A stretch of DNA of 64,000 nucleotides from Anaeramoeba flamelloides (taxonomy: Eukaryota > Metamonada > Anaeramoebidae): contig JANTQA010000015.1 of assembly GCA_027625915.1 (NCBI GenBank), positions 6,291,001 through 6,355,000 of the forward strand. The letters run 5' to 3'. This document shows, piece by piece, positions 35,551 through 47,200 of the stretch. Numbering within the stretch: position 1 is the stretch's first letter; every line of letters begins with the position of its first letter. Under the pieces are notes generated by a model that made no database searches, was not told the origin of the DNA, and saw only the letters and a list, made by a program, of their open reading frames with translations. The translations under genes and the position numbers were made by a program.

Positions 35551-38134
35551 AACTAAAATCAAAACAATTAAATGAAAAGCCAAATTTTGGGTGTAACTAC
35601 GCTTGTGTTTGAACAATTTGGAACAAATTAAAAAAAAACCATTTTATTTTCCAGTAAAAATTATCATTTTCATTATCAATTTTATTCTTTTAAAAAATAC
35701 AATTAAATTTTTTTCTCTACCAAGTTGAACACACCAAACTGAAACAAAACAATTTTTAACCAATACTGAAATTAAACAAAGCTTTTTATGAGTTGAGAAA
35801 TTATATTTCTCTTTTTTGAAATTATCTTCGATCAAAAAAAAGATAAAAGCTAATTACTACCAATCATTCAAATTACAAATGGTTTTCTTTCCATCGCCTA
35901 TTTGTAATTTTTCAAACCCACATGTTATTAAATAATCTCAAAAATTTAAATCTAATTAATGAAAATAGTACCAAAACACCGATGTCTATTAAAGATTTGA
36001 TTGTTGAATGAAAATTTATACTTCAAAAATAGCAATTAAACCCCTTTTTCCAGTCTTGACCCAAACTAAATATCCTTTTTATGCTTTAGAATTTCAAATA
36101 TGAAATGGAAATGACTGTTTTCCAAAAAAAAATAATCCAAAAAAAATAAATACCTTCTATTGTTACGAAAAATTTAATTACAAGGCGGTTTGTTCTTTAA
36201 AACAAAGCTATTTTAGATAAATCTCTAATTAAAAAAAAGCAGAGTTCAAATAAACTTTTTTAACCTTTTTCAATTCAAATTTCAACAATTAACTCTTCTT
36301 TCAATTCCAAATTAATAGATTTTTAATAATGTTTTTTCACAAGAAGAAAAAATTGATGAAGTTTCTTTTATTTGGTATATTTTTTCTTTATTAGTTTACA
36401 GATCAACAATTCCTATTCATTTTTTAATATCCACAACACACTTAATATTATTTTTGGTGTCGTTTGGGTGAAAATTAGAAAAACTAAAGGTATTAAATTG
36501 TTATAAAAGACAGTAAATAAGAAAAGAATACGTTGTAATTAGAAAAAGAAAAATACGAATTCTAGAAAATAAAGTGAAGTGAAAAGTTTCTTTCTCAAAT
36601 TTTATTGTTATTACTATTCTTTATTATAATGAGTGATTTGAATGGTTTATTCTTACTTAATCAGATTTTTTTCAGAAAAATGTAAAATTAACTTTAACTT
36701 TAAAAAAATACAACACAATAACTTGAAAACAATATAGGAACTTTCAAAACAGACGCGAAAAAATAGTGGATTCATCGTGCTCGTTTCTTCTCAAAGCTTT
36801 TTATTTGTTCTCAAAGTTTTTTCCATTAACTTTAATTGAGAAAAAAAGTTTTTTTGTAACAAATGTAAAATCTGTAAAAGTGTTTATTTTTTACAATTCA
36901 ACTCTTAAAATAGTTACCCACAAGATAAAAAACAACCAAAATTTACTTTGAAAACAAACTTTTTCATTTCTCAGGCATTTCTTCTTGATTGAAAAGGGAA
37001 ATAACTGTTGAAGGAAAATTACAAACTTTTGGAAATGTGAAATTTTTCCTCAACTTAAAATAATTTTTTAGTCAAAAATTGATTTTGCTTTTTCTTTCAA
37101 TTTCAAAAGTTTGCCTGAGTCCAAAGGTATGCTTATTATTAACTCACTTCCAAAGATCGAACTGTTTACTCTTACATTTCGAAATTTTTGTTTTACCTTT
37201 TTTTCTAAACTTTCTTTTGATCATTAATTATTAATCCCAGTTTTTAAAAAAAACTTTTTTAATTTCGCAATTTCTTGACTTGTTGAATAAACACTGATCA
37301 AAAAAGAACATAATAGAACCAATTTCAAATCTAATAACATAAAAAGTTTAGAAAAAATATTACTTTAAATTGATTTTCATCATTCAGGATATTTTTTTAC
37401 AATTGAAAATTGATTTTAATCTTTGGTAGTCTCTTTTTATAATTCAACAATTCCAAATAATGCAAATCCCGATATAAAATAAAAGTTGAAAAACAAGCAA
37501 AAATAAGAAGGGATAATCTTTTTCCTCTTCAGACAGATATCAATATTGTTAAGGTACTCTCAATATTTTTATTTTAATCAAAGATCACGAGTACAAAGAT
37601 TGATCGAAAAAGAAAACTTTAATTATTTTTGATATTAAAAGATTACAAAGAAAGGTAATTAGTCAAAGTTAAAAAAGAAGTGAAATTCAATTTATATTGA
37701 AACAGAAATAGATTTGAAGCTATAATTAGATATTTTGGTTTGTAAAAGTTAATTTTATTTAGAAGAAAAAAACTACAAAAAAGTTTAAAAAAAAACGAAA
37801 ATTAAAATTTATTTGTCTAAGTTTGTTTGTATCTCAACAAAATCGAAGGGAACAAAAATGATAGTTTCTGAGTTTACAGTGAGAACAAAAAAAAAGTAAA
37901 AAAGAAAAATAAAGTTGCGAATTCCCGATATCATATATACACCAACCGCTTTTTGGAGTCATTTTCTGTTTATTGAGGTTAACCCTTTTTTCAATCACTT
38001 TAAAATTATACCTTTTATTTTTACCCTTTTTACCAATCATTTTTTTTTTAATTACCTCGTTTTTAGTCAAATAAAAGGAATTTTGATTTTCTCTTTTATT
38101 TTTGTATAACCAAAATTTATTTTCAACTTTAATT
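35551..38134. other. Intergenic, no gene seen
   Basis: About 2.6 kb of AT-rich DNA. Short frames (35644-35835, 36766-36951, 37834-38160) have no domain likeness. The promoter of the following gene should lie near its end. Confidence 0.45.
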
Positions 38135-38761
38135 ATGAACACACCCAACGAAGATCCCAATTATAAATTACAACTTTGTCTTGCATTACTTAATTTAGGC
38201 ACACGTGGTTGTATGGAAAAAGAAATGAATAAATCAATCAAAAATTTCCCAAACACCCACCACAAATTTTGCACACCAAATTTCGAAAATTTGTATAAAC
38301 AAGCCAATTTACTTTTATCACAAAGACAGATGAAACCAAAGGTTATTGGGTTGATTGAGGAAAAGGATCAAATTGAAAGAAAAAAACAGACAATTGTAGA
38401 ACAAAATGTGAGCGACAAAAACTTGTCAGAATTTCTAAACCAAAAGCCAAAGCCCTCATGGAGCCAGAGGATCGAACTGATATATTTGTACAGGCCCAGT
38501 TATGTGTTAGGATGGAGAAAAGGTTTGTCGTCAATTCTAAAAATGAAAAACAAAGATCTCTTGCCAGCAAAAATTATTATCGATAAAAAGATCCTTTCCA
38601 AAGTTGCAAAGTTCTCCTGTAAAACCAATTGCAAAAAGGAATATACCAAGTGTTATAAATCAACTTCACGAGGAATCGAAGAGTATTTGAAGAGATATGA
38701 GTACCACCGTCAAACAAAATATGAACGAAAAAAACTCGTTTTTGTATTATCTAAAAATTGA
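38135..38761 (+). CDS. Hypothetical protein, 208 residues
   Basis: I do not recognise this protein. The frame opens upstream at 38102 with a TTG, but the first ATG is at 38135 (MNTPNEDPNYKLQ), which I take as the start; the stop is TGA. The composition looks coding: a balanced mix of Lys, Glu, Leu, Cys and Trp, and it is GC-richer than the flanks. There is a probable N-terminal helix (LQLCLALLNLGTRGCMEKE), a charged middle, a central hydrophobic/aromatic patch (IELIYLYRPSYVLGWRKG), and a basic C-terminal part with spaced Cys (KFSCKTNCKKEYTKCYKS). No signal peptide or membrane span. It could be a lineage-specific protein. Confidence refers to its being a gene. Confidence 0.65.
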   Translation: MNTPNEDPNYKLQLCLALLNLGTRGCMEKEMNKSIKNFPNTHHKFCTPNFENLYKQANLLLSQRQMKPKVIGLIEEKDQIERKKQTIVEQNVSDKNLSEFLNQKPKPSWSQRIELIYLYRPSYVLGWRKGLSSILKMKNKDLLPAKIIIDKKILSKVAKFSCKTNCKKEYTKCYKSTSRGIEEYLKRYEYHRQTKYERKKLVFVLSKN

Positions 38762-41149
38762 GTGCTCTTTTTTTTTTCTTTTTAATATCTATTATTTTCT
38801 TCGATTTATTTATTCCGTTTAATGTATTTCTTACACTCAGTTGAGTGAATTAGTTGTCTTGAAGTATAATTAAATACTCTTTGTTTGCCTATATTTGAGA
38901 ATAATAAACATTTTATGTTTATTTTTTGATTTCTTGAAATTACTTTTTTTTTTAGTCTCTATGTACAGTTTTACTTTAGTTTTTTGGTTTTTTTCTGATT
39001 TTATTTTTGTTCTCATTTTTCAAAATAAAAACATACCCTTCTTTTTGGTTCCAACTTATTTTTGTTTGGGAGTTTTTAAAGTTAAAATTCATTTTCCCTT
39101 TTTGAGAAATTTTGAAAAAATGATAATTCTCTTTTTTAATTTTTTTTTCATTCATGAATAAAGAAAAATTCTTTTTTTTACTGATCGATAAATCAAAGGT
39201 TTCTTATGGCGAGTGATTTAAAAGAATTTGTACAATATAATACAAATTCTAACAATTAATCAGAGTTGTGATTTTTAGTATCTTGTATCCACAGATTAAA
39301 ATGTTTTATTTTGGGAATTATAGGGTTTTTTTTTGATGTTTATTTTTTATACAACTTTAAGGTCTTATACACCAAAGATTTCAAAAGGAATCTCAGAAGA
39401 TATTAATTCAAACAAACTGAATTTCATAATAAATGACCAATTTTTTTTTTACTATTATAAAATTTTTTTATTTTATTTTTAGATGAAAAAATAATATTTT
39501 TACAGTATGGCGCTGAATATTAAAATAGTAATTTTTTTATTATAAGAGATAACTTCAATTTATAACAATATATATTTCCAAAATTTGATTTTTTATCGGC
39601 CAATGATTTTGAAATGGAGTTTATTTTTAATTTCATATAAAGTGGTGTAAAAACATTTGCTTTTTACTTTCGAACTATTATGAATAGAGAACGCATGAAC
39701 AATAAATTGGTTGACTGTAGAAATAAAAGAAAAAAACTAAAATGATGATAACAACATGTAAACAAGAATTATTTTTCTCAAAATAAATTTTAAAAACTAA
39801 TTATGAAAATTATGAAAAATTAGATTGCATTTCTATAACAAAAAAATGATAGAAATATGATTTTTTGACTTTTTAGGTACAAACCCATTTTATCTTTAGA
39901 AAAATATTATAATTGTGAAGAAATTGTTATTTTTTTTACTTTTCAACAAAAATACATACTTTTATCTCATCAACTATTTATAATAATGATGAAAATTTTG
40001 AAACAAAAGTATTAATTAGAAATGAAACTTTGATATTAATCCAAGTTCTACCATCATAAACCAATTTAAATATAAACTTAGCTTTTTATTGTGTCTTCCC
40101 ATTCCCGAATTTTTAAATCTAAAAAACAAAAAAAAAATGTATTAAATTTTTGTAATTGGTTAAAGGTTATCACCATGGTTTATTTATACCACTCTAGTAA
40201 TTAATATCATACAATTAATTACTTTGAGGAATCCAAAACTTTCATCCTATTTCAATACTATTCTTAATTCTGGGATTATTATTAGTGGGAATTTATAATA
40301 GAAAAAATAATAAATACCAATAAAAAAGTCTTTTTTATACAAGAACAATTTATTCTAAGCTGCTGATTAAATCTCTTAATTCATTAAAAAGATAATAATA
40401 ATTGATATTTATATTATACACAGAAAAACCTATTTTGTAATATTAACTCTTCAAAAAAAAAAAAAAATATTAATAAAAACAACAATATTACTCTTTTTTA
40501 AGAAGTTCCAACAAAAATATTTATAAAATTTTGGCACGAATACTATAACCCTGATCAAAAAAGCAAGGCTTATTTATTTTAAGATATATTTATTAAATCA
40601 AATCTTCAAAAAAGTATTTTTAGATAAAAAACAAGTAAAAACCATTTATGTATTCTTGGTAATAATTCAATATATTTGTTACATGAATATTACATAAATA
40701 GAATATATTTATTTTTTTTATCTCAATTTTATCTGATATTTTTTAGGAGTGAAAATTTCTATTTATTATTTTCTTTTGACCGAAAAAACTCTTTTTATAA
40801 CTTCTATAATCTCGTGAAATTTTACAATAGAATGAAAAACCTATAAATATATTTTAATATTTAAAAATTCATTTGGATCGTTTCCACATTTCTAGTTGAT
40901 TTTGAAATCATTCCTTCATTGTTTTGTTAAAAACAACTATTTGTTTGTTTTTAATTTTTTTTGGAAATATTTCAACAAATATATTTTGAAATTAATACAA
41001 TAGTCATTGAATCAACAAGTATTAATATTAAATTTAACTTTTTATTTCTAATTAACTAAGAAATTCACCAATTAATATGATTTTTTAGGAAAGATTAAAT
41101 AAAATGCCACACTTTTTTGGAAATACCCTTATAGTCAAAAATACAGTTA
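38762..41149. other. Intergenic, no gene seen
   Basis: About 2.4 kb of AT-rich DNA. The frame 38895-39161 is a run of Phe/Leu/Ile from T-rich sequence and is not a credible gene. Confidence 0.45.
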
Positions 41150-41345
41150 CAGTCAGTTTCACTTTTAAGGCACAAACTATCAACAAAATTTAAGGCACAA
41201 AAAAAATCTCAAATTAAAGCACAAAATTCAGATTCTAGTAAAATAAATTGTAAAAAAAAAAATTCCAAATTTTGTGCCTTAATTTGAGATTTTTTTGTGC
41301 CTTAAATTTCGTTGAAAGTTTGCACCTTAAAAGTGAAACTGACAG
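41150..41345. repeat. Palindromic MITE, family M1, copy B (196 bp)
   Basis: Homologous to 11024-11223 over its whole length and closer to a perfect palindrome. It begins (TA)CAGTCAGTTTCACTTTTAAG and ends CTTAAAAGTGAAACTGACAG(TA). Confidence 0.88.
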
Positions 41346-41907
41346 TACTCAGAGTATAAAATCTATGTTCCCAAGATCTCACTTATCTTCCCATTCAATA
41401 AAATACATATACCACCACATAAATATACATCTAATTATAAATTAATTTCAAAGGTAAAATTGCTAATATTTTGAGAAAGAAAAAAATTAACAATATGAAA
41501 GAAAATTTTCAATATTTTATATAATTTTCCCATTTATTTTTCTTAATTTTTTTTATCAAATATAATTCAAACCATAAATAATTATAATTTTTTTAAAAAA
41601 AAATATACCTCAAAAAAAATTACCATATATAAATTAAAATAGGAAAGTACATCAAAGTTTCTACAAATTCAATTTATATATTTTTTTTTTTATTTTTTTA
41701 TAAAAATACTAAATGATTTATTATCAAAAGTGAATTTGGACGCAGTATATCATTGGATACCAGGTATGAAATAATATTAAGAAAGAGAGAAAATTTTATG
41801 AATTTTATTTGTCTGATCTTTTTTTCTAAGAATATTGCTATTTTTTATAACAATATGGATTTCTGGGCTTTCAATAGAGCTAACTAACAATATATATATA
41901 TATATAT

Positions 41908-43402
41908 CCCTTAGCACCCCGGATTTGCCTAAATTTCATCAAGTTTTGTAAATTCGATTTAAAATGATATTGATCTACTAATATATTAATTTTCTTATTT
42001 GTCTTTAATCCAGATTTGAATTATAATAAAAAGCCAAAATAGTTCAAAGATAAAGTAGTTAAGTTATTGATTTTTTTTTTTGAAATTGAAAAAAAAGTAA
42101 TAATTATTCATTTTTACCTTTTTTTTAAAGATTTTTATTTTTATTTTATTTTTTAAAATCAGAAATTTTATTACATTAATAGTAATTCAAAACTCAACAC
42201 ATTAATTTATTAATAATAACCACCAAACAATTTTGCTAATTTTATGATAAAAAAATAAATAAAAAAATAAATTACTTTGAAATTTAATTTTTTTTTTTAG
42301 AAAAAATTTCAATAAATATACAATTAAGAGAAAAATGAAATTTATTTCTTTAGTCTAAAATTAAATTTTTAATATGATTAATTTTCTAAAACTTTGATTT
42401 AAGCAATAGATAATAATTGAAAATCAAAAAAAAAAAAAAAATGTAAAATAATTTCAATTTATTAAATTGGAATAAAACAAATATAAATTACTTTTTTAAT
42501 TGATAAAATATTTATACCTAAATTTAAAATAAAATAAAAAATAACTCTTAAATATTATTCCAATATAATATAATAATCTATTTGAAACCAATTTTTTTTA
42601 TTGTATTTTGTTATTGGTAAAAATTTGAATAATATATTTGTGATATTTGGATTTTTCCTTAATAAATTAATCCAGATCTTGTTAAATAAGTTCTGATATA
42701 TGGTCTTTAATTCAACAAAATTGTTTATTTTATGTCTAGATTTTAAAAAGTCAAAAATTAAAAAATATTAAAAAATAAAAAAAAAAATCAATTATTAATC
42801 TGACTCGAACTATTGGCCAAATTATTTAAAATTGAAAAAAAATCTTGTTGAAAAAATTGTAAAATTTTACAATGAAAAAAAGTTTGATTTTTTTTTTCAA
42901 ATTTAATTTATATTTTTTTTTATTTTTAAATTATTCAGAATCTAATATAGATATTGATATTGAAAAGTAATCAGTAGATAAAACAAATTTTCTATGTGAT
43001 GTTATAATAACTTTTATAATGAATAAATTATTTAATCAAGTTTTTTAGGCAATTTTGGGGTGCAAAGGGTCCCAGAAAAATTTCCAGTAAAGTATGATGT
43101 GTTTTAAATGTTAAAACTAAGAGGTTTTTGATGTCTAGACAAACTTTTCAAAAAAAAAAAAAAAAATTTATTTTGACAAAATTTTTAAAAATAATAAAAT
43201 CACAATAACCAAAAAAAAATTCCCAATGTTGAAAATTTTTTTTCAAGTTATTTTGTTATTTTAAGTAACTATACAATTTTTAATTATAAAATTTTCTTTT
43301 TAATATAATTGTTTATTAATTCTATACCTTATTATCCTTTGATAACATTTCAAATTAAAATTTTTGTTTGAAATGTTTTTAGGTTATTTGGGGTGCTAAG
43401 GG
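41908..43402. mobile_element. Non-coding 1.5-kb TIR element (family T1), copy B
   Basis: Same 13-bp TIRs as copy A: CCCTTAGCACCCC at 41908 and GGGGTGCTAAGGG ending 43402, again inside (TA)n. It has the same orientation as copy A, 33.6 kb away, with only scattered differences. It lacks coding capacity and must depend on a transposase elsewhere. Confidence 0.88.
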
Positions 43403-44259
43403 ATATATATATATATATATTGAAAAAATTAAGGTTTTTTTTTTTTATATTAATAAAAAAAAACAGCTTATCAAGAAAATAAAAATTGAAAAAAGTGAAT
43501 ATTATTTTTCAAAAAAAGATTATTTCTTATTTTTCTATTTTAATGAATTGAAAATCTTATAAAGTCTTAGACAAAGAATAGAGTTTAGAATGTGTCGAAA
43601 AAAAACTTTTAATTTTTTAAGTATTCATTTTTTTTTTAAATATTATTTTTGTGAAAAGTTTTAGTTAAAAAACAAATTTTCATTTTTTAAAAATTTCAAA
43701 ATTTGAAAAAACTTTTAAAGGAGTCTTCACACTTTTAAAGTATTTGTCAGTTTTTGGAAATAACAAACTGTACATGTAAAAAGCAACCCCCCCTCCTTTT
43801 TTCACATTTTCATTTTTAAAAAAAACATAACGGTCGTAAGGAGAAATTAATCTTCTTCCCTTCAAAATATAAAAAAACCAAAAAAATCACAATTTTTTAA
43901 ATTATTTTGTTAATTGAAATCTATTTCATCAACGATTCCATCCCTTTCAACTTTCACATACCTTTCCCCAATAAAGAACTAACTAGATAAATGAATTAAT
44001 TAATTAATAAAAAAAAACAGACTAATAAAACGATAATTTATAAAAAAAGAGAATTAAATTTTAATTTTTAAAAATAATAAAGTTTTTTTTAAAAAAAAAG
44101 CATATTAATATCTAAAGTTTATCTTACTTTTTGATATTAAAAACAATTTTTCCAAGATAATAAATAAAATAATAAAAAAAAATTTTTAATAAAACTTCTG
44201 CAAAATATTTAATAATAATAATAAAAAATAATAAATGGAATGATTTAAAAAAGAGAAAA
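43403..44259. other. 3' flank of VPS41, no gene seen
   Basis: AT-rich stretch; includes the probable 3' UTR of VPS41, which is read leftwards. Confidence 0.45.
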
Positions 44260-47200
44260 TTATTTTCTTCGAGATTTTTTCGAATTTTGAGGCTTTTCAC
44301 AGATAGTGCAATAATAAGACACCTTTTTGGGGTTTTCCAAATTTTTCATTTCATTTGGTGATAATTTATTATTTACCTTTTTACCAAAAACAAGTTTATT
44401 GTTTTTGACATTGGAAAAATCTTTAGATTTTTTTTGTTTATTTGATAAACTAATATTATTGTTACTTTGATTTAAACTTTTAATTGTTTCCTTTAGGCAG
44501 GTTTGGTGAAAGGAATGCCCACAAAAGAAAACACGATAAATTTCATTGGTTGCGTCTATTACTTGATTACATATATAGCAGTGTTTTACACCCCGGACTC
44601 TCATACCCTGTGATAGATTGGTGTTTAATAGCTTCATCAATTCGCCATAATCTCTTTTAATGATTTCCTTCGTTACGCCTCTTAATTCCAATTGCAATTT
44701 AAAATCATTCATTATTTTGATTATTTTTTTTTTTAAATTCCCAATTTGCATTTGCTGTGGGATTGATTGGATTATTTTGATAACATCGACTCCAGTATCT
44801 GTAATATTGTCTAACAAATCAGAGGTGTATTGTGAATTTTTTAAACAGTGGGTGATTAATTGTTGCCACAATTCGGAATCGTTTTCCCTTTGTGCAAGCT
44901 TGATCGCCTTTTTGATATCATTTACCTTTAAAACAATTATATCTAAAGCCTGCGCGGCGTTGCCCATTCGATCTTGGATAAAGGCGGTTGCCTCCCATAA
45001 CTGGTTTTTCTCGCAAATTTGCAAGGCATTTTCTAAGCGGATGGTGCTAGTAAACTTTAATAAATTCAAAATCTTTTCTTTGTTTTTATATTTGATATAT
45101 AGTTTTAATTGTAATTCGTGATAATCCCTTCCAATTACTTTATCCTTTTCAAATAAGGAATCTAAATAATAATATAGCCATTTTTCATATTTTTCATCTT
45201 TTTGTAATTGTGTAACAATTATACTTGGTTGAATATTATTAAAATTTTGAATTAAAAATTTTATTGTTTCCTTAATATTGAAATTAAATAACAACACGAT
45301 TTCATTGGAAATTTCTTCATATAAGCCTTGCTTTTCAATAAGTTGATAAGGATTGCCTAACTTTGCACTCAACATAAATTTTAGGGCTTGGGGGTATTTT
45401 TTGATTAACAAATAATATTCCTTTAAACATAGAAATGGCCCGTTGTTTTTGATTCTTTCTTTTTCATCATCATCTTCGTCATCATTCTCATTTTCTTTGT
45501 TCGTTTCATCATTTTCATCATCCTCATCGAAATTCCTACTCTGGTTATTCTTTGAATTGGATTGGATATTTTTGACTATTTGTTCTAAAGTTGATAGCAA
45601 ATTTTCAGTATGGAATAAATTTTTATTCCATTTATGAATAAATGTGATAAAAACTTGCCACCATTTGTTTTTCAAAAATTCAATGAGAGTCCTTTCATAT
45701 ACCTCCTTTGATAATATGGGATTACTATTCGGTATTTTTTCGTGTATTTTCCATAATTGTTTATGATCAATAAATCTGTTAATTGTCTTTTCCCAAATCT
45801 CTTGGTCATTATTACATATTTGCTCACATTTTTCAATAATCTCATCAAACATTTCATTTTGGAAATAATAGTCTAACAATAATAATCCTAGTTTTTTGAT
45901 GGTATACTTTTTGATCCTTTTTGGGAATTGCTGCCCTATTTTTAAGGCTTCTTCATATTGCTCCCGTTCAATAAACCACTTAATGCGCTCGTCGGGCTCT
46001 CTTTCTCTCCCTTTAATAATTTCATTTGGTGAGATAATATAAAAGGTTTTTTGAGAATTTTCTAATTGATAATCAATATAACTATATTTCTCATATTGCT
46101 CAATTTTTAAGGATTCAGTAAACATTTCTTCAAAAGTTGGCCTTGAAAAAACTCTAATAACGGGCATATACTTTGTCTTTCTTTCCCTTTTGCTCACCTT
46201 GGTTATTTTTTTTAGTTTTTTTTTTTGAAGATTTGTGATCGATGGGGAGTTTGAATTTGTATTTGAATTTGAATTCTCATTACTATCGTTAATATATTGC
46301 AACTTATTCTTGGATCTACTTTTTTTTTGGCTCCTTTTACCTTTACTTTTTCTTTTACTGCTGCTTGACTTTTCTACTAATTCAATACTAATTTTGTATT
46401 CGGAATCCTCTAAAGTAAGCAAGACAAATCTTTTTTTAAAAATTACAATACCACAAATAATAAAAGTAAACAAATGTGTGTCAATCGTTTTCAATCCTGA
46501 GCCTTTAACAATTTGAAATATTTTGATCATATTCGCATGTGCATATATAAATTTACTTGACGAGATCCATTTAATGATCGTTCGGAAATACATCGTTTCA
46601 GGGAATTTGTGATGAATTTTTATCGTTTTAAATGTTTGCGAATTGCTAATCTGATGTAAAGTTACTCCTTTTTTGGTAGACCAAATGAAATGGCTTTTTC
46701 TCCATTGCAAGCATGTTATTTCACTTGGCTCTTTGCAGATTTGCGAATCTTGACTCCGAAACCATGTCTTTTGATTCATCATAACTCGCCCGTCCCTTAC
46801 ACCAAAAATAAACTGTTTTGTTTTTTTCCCATAATTTGGATCTATCGCTAATTTTCTTACAGGTTGCTCAAATTGAAAAGTATTACTTTCCTTATTAAAT
46901 AATTCATTAATGAACACTTTGCCTATATTTCGTTCATAGTAAAATGGTTTTAATTTTTATTTGATTTTCATTTTGTTTATTGATTTATTTGTTTATTTGT
47001 TTGTTTATTTGTTTGTTTTTTTTTTTGTTGTTTTTTTTTGTTTGTTTGTTTTTTGGATGATTAATTCATTTATTGATTTAGATTATTAATTTATGAGAGA
47101 AAGAATTTTGAATAAATAATGGTGATTCAAATTTTATTCTTCAGTTATCAAAAATTCTTAAAAATAAAATATAAAAGTTTTTATAATTAAAAATCAATCA

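Noticed and set aside
44660-46516. Plus-strand frames opposite VPS41
   Set aside because: Antisense shadows of a long, well-supported exon.
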